Below, piece after piece: positions 14,949-19,470 of a stretch of 19,470 nt of DNA. The notes below the pieces were generated by a model. The model did not search any database. It saw nothing but the letters and a program-made list of their open reading frames with translations, and had not been told where the DNA came from. The number at the start of each line of letters is the position of its first letter. Within the stretch, counting starts at the first letter, position 1. The stretch covers positions 1-19,470 of the forward strand of contig CAJWCX010000003.1 in NCBI GenBank assembly GCA_913031405.1, in the 5' to 3' direction. This DNA comes from an uncultured Flavobacteriales bacterium (lineage in GTDB: Bacteria > Bacteroidota > Bacteroidia > Flavobacteriales_D > Crocinitomicaceae). The position numbers and the translations under genes are program-made.

Positions 14949-15815
14949 TTATCCTAGATAGGATTTTAAAAGTTTATTTCTCGAAGTATGACGAAGTCGT
15001 CGAATTGCTTTTTCTTTTATTTGTCTTACCCTTTCACGGGTTAAATTGAATTTTGAACCAATTTCTTCCAAGGTTAAACCATGGTTCATGCCAATTCCGA
15101 AGAACAAACGAATGATTTCTCTTTCTTTATCCGTAAGGGTGCTTAATGAGCGCTCAATTTCTTTTTGAAGTGATTCCGCCATTAACATTTGATCTGTTTT
15201 TGGCGCGTCATTATTTGCCATCACATCCATTAAGGTTCCCCCATCTTCATTGGTGGTTAATGGAGCATCCATTGAAACATGACGTCCTGAAACATTTAAG
15301 CTCTCCTTAATTTTATCTTCAGGAACTTCTAATGCCTCAGCAAGTTCTTCGGCTGATGGAGGTCTTTCGTATTCTTGTTCTAGTTTAGAGAAAGCTTTGT
15401 TGATCTTGTTCAGCGAACCAACTTGATTCAATGGAAGTCTTACAATCCTTGCTTGTTCAGCGAGCGCTTGAAGAATAGACTGACGAATCCACCATACAGC
15501 GTAAGATATAAACTTAAATCCACGCGTCTCGTCAAATTTTTGTGCTGCTTTAATCAAACCTAAGTTTCCTTCATTAATTAAATCTGGAAGTGTCAATCCT
15601 TGATTCTGATACTGTTTTGCAACAGAAACGACAAATCTCAGGTTGGCTCGTGTCAATTTTTCTAAAGCCAATTGATCTCCGGCTTTGATTTTTTTCGCAA
15701 GTTCTACTTCTTGCTCAGCAGTGATTAGATCTTCACGACCAATATCTTGCAAATATTTGTCTAAAGATTGACTTTCACGATTTGTTATAGATTTCGTTAT
15801 TTTTAACTGTCTCAT
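14949..15815 (-). CDS. rpoD: Primary RNA polymerase sigma factor (sigma-70 family, Bacteroidota type)
   Basis: Housekeeping sigma factor that directs RNA polymerase to the TTTG/TAnnTTTG promoters typical of this phylum. At 288 residues it lacks the long region 1.1 and non-conserved domain of the E. coli protein, as expected for Bacteroidota primary sigmas. Regions in order: 1.2 (about 16-48, LDKYLQDIGREDLIT), 2 (about 51-121, including DLINEGNLGLIKAAQKFD and the melting segment FISYAVWWIRQ), 3 (about 129-205) and 4 (about 218-281), with the helix-turn-helix LTLEEIGSKFNLTRERVRQ. A candidate promoter lies 50-80 bp upstream and a strong terminator follows. Confidence 0.98.
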   Translation of the reverse strand: MRQLKITKSITNRESQSLDKYLQDIGREDLITAEQEVELAKKIKAGDQLALEKLTRANLRFVVSVAKQYQNQGLTLPDLINEGNLGLIKAAQKFDETRGFKFISYAVWWIRQSILQALAEQARIVRLPLNQVGSLNKINKAFSKLEQEYERPPSAEELAEALEVPEDKIKESLNVSGRHVSMDAPLTTNEDGGTLMDVMANNDAPKTDQMLMAESLQKEIERSLSTLTDKEREIIRLFFGIGMNHGLTLEEIGSKFNLTRERVRQIKEKAIRRLRHTSRNKLLKSYLG

Positions 15816-15866
15816 ATGGTTTTATCGGTGATTAAAACTGTTATTTCTCCCTCCAATATGGAAGAG

Positions 15867-15896
15867 CAAAGTAACGCCAAAAAAAAGGAATAGAAA
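15867..15896 (-). promoter_or_regulatory. Candidate promoter of rpoD
   Basis: On the minus strand TTTC (15896-15893), an 18-bp spacer and TTACTTTG (15874-15867) match the Bacteroidota consensus with one mismatch in each box. The predicted leader is about 45 nt. Confidence 0.4.
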
Positions 15897-15970
15897 AATT
15901 TTATCTGACTTTTTTTCGAATGATTTTTGCCGGCAGAAGTTGAGCAAAAACCGTGCCTTTTTTATTATTT

Positions 15971-17464
15971 TCAAAGTCCAAATCCTACATAATCTTTTCT
16001 ACCGCTTGCTGTCATTATTTCTAAGAGGATTCCTCGGTTGGAATCATTCAATTTAGAGGTGAGTTGTTCAATGGTTTGTACAGCTTCATTATTTATTTTT
16101 GTTATGATAACTCCTTCAGTTAATCCAAGTGATTTTAATTTGCCTGGATTGATGGATTTTATTTTTACACCATAACTAATACCTAGAGATTTTTTTTCTT
16201 TTTCACTAAGCGTTTCGAATGTGGCCCCCAGGGCTTGATTGTTTTTGATTTCTTCTTTCGCAATCAAATCTGTTTGTCCTTCTTTGTTTCTCAAAACGAT
16301 TTCTTTAGTTTGCTCGTTACCATTTTTGTTTCTAATGGTTACGGTTACTTTATCTCCAGGTCTCATTCTGCCTATCTCTTCCTGAAGTTCAGCAGAGGAA
16401 TTGACCTCTTTCGTTCCAATTTTCAAGATGACGTCTCCGGACTTGATGCCTGATTTTTCTGCACTTCCGTTTTCAACAACTTCAGCCACATAAACTCCTT
16501 TAAGATCTGGGAGGTCCATTTCCGTTTTAATTTCCTGCGATACATCCGCAATTTGCACTCCCAGATAACCTCTTTGGACGATGCCGTAATCAATGAGGTC
16601 TCTCATTACTTTTTGAACAAGATTTACAGGAATAGCAAATGAATATCCAGAATAGCTTCCGGTTTGTGAAGCAATTGCGGTATTTATTCCTACCAACTCA
16701 CCATTTGAATTCACAAGCGCACCACCACTGTTTCCTGGATTCACAGCGGCATCTGTTTGAATGAATGATTCGATAGGAAAAATATTCTTATCTGGATTGT
16801 TATTTAACAGATTTATATTGCGTGCTTTGGCTGAGACAATCCCGGCTGTTACAGTCGAGGTTAGGTTGAATGGATTTCCAACAGCTAGAACCCATTCACC
16901 TATTTCTAATTGATCACTGTTTCCAAGTGATATAGCCGGAAAATTCTCTCCTTCTATTTTGATCACGGCTAGGTCCGTTGAAGGATCGGTGCCGATCACT
17001 TTGGCGTCGTGTTTAGAATTATCATTCAAAATTACTTGGATTTCACTTGCATTATCAATCACATGGTTATTGGTAACGATATAACCTTTCGAAGATATAA
17101 AAACACCTGATCCAGCGCCTTGTCCAAACTGCTTGAACTCACGTCCCCCAGCACCTGGTCCGTAAAAAAATTCCTGGAACATATCTCTTTGGAATGAGGT
17201 ATGAACCACTTTAGTGGTGACGTGGACCACCGAGTTAATTGAATTTCTTGATGCCTCTCTAAAATCAACTGAACTAGACCCAATGAGATTGGTATTGTAC
17301 AGTGGGATGTCTCTTTTACCATCAATGACAAGATCCGAGATCTTTTTATCGTTTGATTTTGGGGTGGTGTTTTCATTCTCTTGATTTGCGATAAATAATA
17401 GAAGCGGTAAGGTTCCACCTATGATTCCAATAAATATGGTTTTGATTAATGCGTATTTCTTCAT
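15971..17464 (-). CDS. degP: Periplasmic serine protease DegP/HtrA with two PDZ domains
   Basis: Envelope quality-control protease/chaperone. The 497-residue protein has an N-terminal hydrophobic segment (about 5-27) that may be an uncleaved anchor or signal peptide, a trypsin-like domain (about 70-285) and two PDZ domains (about 290-390 and 405-492). The catalytic triad is visible: His134 in VTNNHVID, Asp164 in PSTDLAVIKI and Ser246 in NPGNSGGAL. Gly-rich GQGAGSGVFIS (114-124) precedes the His strand as in other family members. It is the first gene on the minus strand after a divergent intergenic region shared with dapF. A one-mismatch -7 box, TAAACTTG, lies at 17492-17485. No obvious terminator separates it from rpoD. 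Confidence 0.96.
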   Translation of the reverse strand: MKKYALIKTIFIGIIGGTLPLLLFIANQENENTTPKSNDKKISDLVIDGKRDIPLYNTNLIGSSSVDFREASRNSINSVVHVTTKVVHTSFQRDMFQEFFYGPGAGGREFKQFGQGAGSGVFISSKGYIVTNNHVIDNASEIQVILNDNSKHDAKVIGTDPSTDLAVIKIEGENFPAISLGNSDQLEIGEWVLAVGNPFNLTSTVTAGIVSAKARNINLLNNNPDKNIFPIESFIQTDAAVNPGNSGGALVNSNGELVGINTAIASQTGSYSGYSFAIPVNLVQKVMRDLIDYGIVQRGYLGVQIADVSQEIKTEMDLPDLKGVYVAEVVENGSAEKSGIKSGDVILKIGTKEVNSSAELQEEIGRMRPGDKVTVTIRNKNGNEQTKEIVLRNKEGQTDLIAKEEIKNNQALGATFETLSEKEKKSLGISYGVKIKSINPGKLKSLGLTEGVIITKINNEAVQTIEQLTSKLNDSNRGILLEIMTASGRKDYVGFGL

Positions 17465-17574
17465 GAGATAAATTATTGATTACACAAGTTTAACATGTAA
17501 AATTAGTATTTAGGTACACTGGTCTTGTTAAAGATTGTTAAGCTCTAAATATCCAAAATCAATTCAATAATCGA

Positions 17575-17582
17575 TATCTTTG
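17575..17582 (+). promoter_or_regulatory. Predicted -7 box for dapF, with the start codon almost at the transcription start
   Basis: TATCTTTG is an exact TAnnTTTG match ending only 6 bp before the dapF ATG at 17589. If used, the transcript would be leaderless or nearly so. No -33 TTTG is seen at the right distance, so this is a moderate inference. Confidence 0.4.
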
Positions 17583-17588
17583 TTTTTT

Positions 17589-18398
17589 ATGAAAGTAGCT
17601 TTCTCAAAGTATCAGGGTGCTGGAAATGATTTTGTCATTATGAATGCACATGCTTTAGGTGACCTCATTCTGAATACTGAACAGATTCAATTCATCTGCA
17701 ATAGAAAGTATGGTGTAGGTTCCGATGGTTTAATCCTAATCAGGCCTTCAGATCAACAGGATTTCGAAATGGATTTTTATAATCCTGATGGTTCGCAAAG
17801 TTTTTGTGGAAATGGTGCTCGATGTGCAGTTCACTATTTCTATGAAAATAATTTGGCAACCAACAACCCTTGTTCCTTTAAGGCGATTGACGGCGTACAT
17901 CAGGCCTATAAATGTAAAGATGAGATAAAGATTGAAATGAGTCGTATTGGCAAGGTGGAGGCTATTACTCTTTCTGTAGACGGGGTCAATCAGGAAGGAT
18001 ATTTTTTAGATACAGGGTCTCCTCATTTTGTAAATTTTGTAGAACAAAAAGGTGACCTTGATGACATCTTGAATTTTGGAAAGCGTATTCGGTTTTCGAG
18101 AAGGTATGAGTCTAAAGGTGTTAATGTCAATTTGGTGGATACTGTAGCTCAAGATAAAATTTTGATCAGGACTTACGAACGAGGTGTTGAAAATGAAACT
18201 CTTTCTTGCGGAACTGGAGCGACGGCTTGCGCATTGATATATGCCCAAGTGCATCAGTGTAAAAATAATTTAATTCAAGTTCAAACGAGTGGGGGTATAC
18301 TCCATGTTTCTTTTGATCAATTGGAATCGGGTTCGTTTTCAAATGTCTATTTGATAGGGCCTGCAAAACATGTATTTAATGGACAAATTGATATTTGA
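17589..18398 (+). CDS. dapF: Diaminopimelate epimerase
   Basis: Cofactor-independent racemase that converts LL- to meso-diaminopimelate, the precursor of lysine and of the peptidoglycan cross-linking residue. The two half-sites of the active site are complete: Cys73 in SFCGNGARC and Cys207 in LSCGTGATA. The N-terminal signature KYQGAGNDFV (7-16) is also present. I use the ATG at 17589 (269 residues, starting MKVAFSKYQG); an in-frame TTG at 17580 lies inside the predicted promoter box and is rejected. It leads an apparent operon: the next gene overlaps its end by up to 29 bp and two more follow closely. Confidence 0.97.
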   Translation: MKVAFSKYQGAGNDFVIMNAHALGDLILNTEQIQFICNRKYGVGSDGLILIRPSDQQDFEMDFYNPDGSQSFCGNGARCAVHYFYENNLATNNPCSFKAIDGVHQAYKCKDEIKIEMSRIGKVEAITLSVDGVNQEGYFLDTGSPHFVNFVEQKGDLDDILNFGKRIRFSRRYESKGVNVNLVDTVAQDKILIRTYERGVENETLSCGTGATACALIYAQVHQCKNNLIQVQTSGGILHVSFDQLESGSFSNVYLIGPAKHVFNGQIDI

Positions 18399-18882
18399 TT
18401 TTTCGTTTAATCATCTGAAATATCTTCAAGAATATAATGGAGGTGACGCGTTGTCTTTATGGATTTTTCATGTGGATAAAATACCACCTCATGTTGGGAT
18501 ATCACAAGACGGATTTTTTTATAGCTTAAAAAGTAATGGAAAAGATTACTCTTTGGAAAGTTCAGTTTTTCAAATAATTGAAAATAAAAGCATTAAGTGC
18601 TTAATAGTAAAGTTAAGAAACAAGTCAAACAAAGCTGTTATACAAGCTGTTTTTGATCAATACGAAAGAGCTTTTTCTGCAGAGGTTTCTTGTTTGACGC
18701 CTATCAAAGAAATCCTTGGTCTTGATAAATATATTCCGAAATTATCGTCTTTGCTATTTGAATTAGAAAGTCGAAATATGATTGTGGGGTACTGTGGTTT
18801 TAATGTAACAAAATCGGAGTGTGGTATTTTGAATTATGACGTCTCAGACATTGATAAACGATTGAATCTTCTCCATGCTTAA
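18370..18882 (+). CDS. Conserved-looking protein of unknown function with a PHVGIS motif
   Basis: A 170-residue soluble protein (or 167 residues from the in-frame ATG at 18379). No signal peptide or membrane segment is seen. The most distinctive part is the motif WIFHVDKIPPHVGIS (about 31-45), followed by an aromatic, Lys-rich segment FFYSLKSNGKDYS. A hydrophobic strand (CLIVKLRNKS, about 77-86) and a Leu/Lys-rich helical C-terminal half follow. His34, His41 and the flanking Gly/Ser could be functional, but no known catalytic set is recognised. It overlaps dapF by 29 bp (20 bp from the second ATG) and the acetyltransferase gene by 8 bp, so it is probably translationally coupled within a cell-wall-related operon. 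No function is assigned. Confidence 0.85.
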   Translation: MYLMDKLIFDFSFNHLKYLQEYNGGDALSLWIFHVDKIPPHVGISQDGFFYSLKSNGKDYSLESSVFQIIENKSIKCLIVKLRNKSNKAVIQAVFDQYERAFSAEVSCLTPIKEILGLDKYIPKLSSLLFELESRNMIVGYCGFNVTKSECGILNYDVSDIDKRLNLLHA

Positions 18883-19369
18883 AACGGATCGTATTTTTTT
18901 AAGATTGGTTGAGCATAAAGATGCCGCAATGATATTGTCATGGGAAAAATTAGATGAACTGCTCAATATTACAGAGTTTGATGAGCCCCCTTCGATTCAA
19001 TTGATGGAAAAACTGATTGATGAACAAAGAAATGTCCTGGAGTCTGGGCAGGTTCGTTTTGTAGTCTGTTTGTCAGACTCCAACGTGCCTGTGGGTCTTG
19101 TTGATTTGTATCAGATTAATTTTTTGACTGAAACTGGAGAGATTGGTGTTGTTATTGTGAATGAACAAAACAGAAATCAAGGTTATGCGAAAGAAGGGTT
19201 ACGTTTGGTTCAGACATATGCTCATGACGTCCTTGGGATTCAGTCGGTTATCGCCCGAGTAGACAAGAATAATGCAGCTAGTAACGCTCTTTTTAGCAGT
19301 TTGGGGTATAAATTGGATGAATCAATACGGGTCACCGGGGGTAAGAATGAATTTAAAATAATGTTATAG
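18875..19369 (+). CDS. GNAT family N-acetyltransferase (RimJ/RimL-like)
   Basis: A 164-residue member of the Gcn5-related acetyltransferase superfamily, which transfers acetyl from acetyl-CoA to an amine. It begins with the RimJ/RimL-type opening LKTDRIFLRLVEHKDAAMI (2-20). The central strand EIGVVIVNEQNRNQGYAKEG (about 89-108) contains the acetyl-CoA pyrophosphate-binding loop as Asn-Gln-Gly-Tyr-Ala. The C-terminal part has the N..A..LF..LGYK motif (about 132-147). The substrate cannot be predicted. Its start overlaps the upstream stop by 8 bp and the next gene begins 4 bp after its stop, so it belongs to the dapF operon. Confidence 0.9.
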   Translation: MLKTDRIFLRLVEHKDAAMILSWEKLDELLNITEFDEPPSIQLMEKLIDEQRNVLESGQVRFVVCLSDSNVPVGLVDLYQINFLTETGEIGVVIVNEQNRNQGYAKEGLRLVQTYAHDVLGIQSVIARVDKNNAASNALFSSLGYKLDESIRVTGGKNEFKIML

Positions 19370-19373
19370 GGAT

Positions 19374-19470
19374 ATGAAACGGAAGTATATCATAGGTTTA
19401 AGCGTATTGATTGTTATGGTGATAGCTGTATCATTACTAGTACCCAAATTGAAGTTGTATTTTGCGAGTG
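19374..19470 (+). CDS. mltG: Start of a membrane-anchored protein, probably endolytic transglycosylase MltG (truncated by the window edge)
   Basis: An ATG 4 bp after the acetyltransferase stop opens a frame to the window end (32 codons). It encodes a basic tip (MKRKY), one hydrophobic helix (about residues 6-24) and then a Lys/Leu stretch, fitting an N-terminal inner-membrane anchor. The MltG assignment comes mainly from context: in Bacteroidota mltG often follows dapF and a GNAT gene, and MltG has this topology. The catalytic YceG-like domain is outside the window, so the name is tentative. Confidence 0.5.
   Translation, partial: MKRKYIIGLSVLIVMVIAVSLLVPKLKLYFAS

Noticed and set aside
15924..15950. 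Inverted repeat TTTTTGC...GCAAAAA between degP and rpoD as a degP terminator
   Set aside because: The 7-bp stem is A/T-rich with a 13-nt loop, and no T-run follows in the degP direction.
17580..17588. TTG start adding three residues to DapF
   Set aside because: The TTG lies within the predicted -7 box, and DapF orthologues normally begin close to the ATG at 17589 (MKVAFSKYQG).

Overview
The window looks like a chromosomal segment of a marine-type Bacteroidota bacterium (Flavobacteriia or a close relative). The evidence is a low G+C, A/T-rich sequence; no Shine-Dalgarno motifs before the genes; several TAnnTTTG-type -7 promoter boxes; a short (288-residue) primary sigma factor; a fused E1 alpha/beta 2-oxoacid dehydrogenase; a probable serine palmitoyltransferase; and a large secreted protein ending in a type IX secretion (T9SS) sorting domain. 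No rRNA, tRNA, CRISPR, insertion sequence or prophage was seen. Most of it is ordinary housekeeping DNA.

Layout. 1-113: a probable divergent promoter region; a minus-strand gene may leave the left edge. 147-985: an unrecognised four-helix membrane protein with a strong terminator. 1104-3698: the conserved rpsO-pnp (S15 - PNPase) pair, with a terminator hairpin between the two genes and another after pnp. 3760-6842: a 1010-residue multidomain exported protein. It carries a lamin-tail domain, two Ig-like repeats (the second split by an inserted domain), a cupredoxin domain with a complete type-1 copper ligand set, an OB-like region and a T9SS C-terminal domain. 6877-8673: sppA, a signal-peptide peptidase. 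8676-11117 (minus): the E1 fusion, meeting sppA tail to tail. 11237-11974: cutC. 11935-13191 (minus): the alpha-oxoamine synthase, overlapping the 3' end of cutC by 40 bp. 13299-13445: a possible 48-residue membrane microprotein. 13439-14887 (minus): a long-form GAPDH. 14949-15815 (minus): rpoD. 15971-17464 (minus): a DegP/HtrA periplasmic protease. 17589-19470: an apparent operon of dapF, an unknown 170-residue protein, a GNAT acetyltransferase, and the start of a membrane-anchored protein that is probably MltG.

Functional threads. Envelope biology is well represented: dapF (meso-diaminopimelate for peptidoglycan and lysine), putative mltG (glycan strand release), degP and sppA (envelope proteolysis), spt (sphingolipid base) and the T9SS cargo protein. 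Core information processing is represented by rpsO, pnp and rpoD, and central metabolism by GAPDH and the branched-chain 2-oxoacid dehydrogenase E1. No novel defence or mobile system is visible. The points most worth a second look are the nested-domain architecture of the T9SS protein, the PHxGIS-motif unknown in the dapF operon, the N-terminal extension of GAPDH, the possible microprotein, and dapF, whose start codon lies almost at the predicted transcription start.
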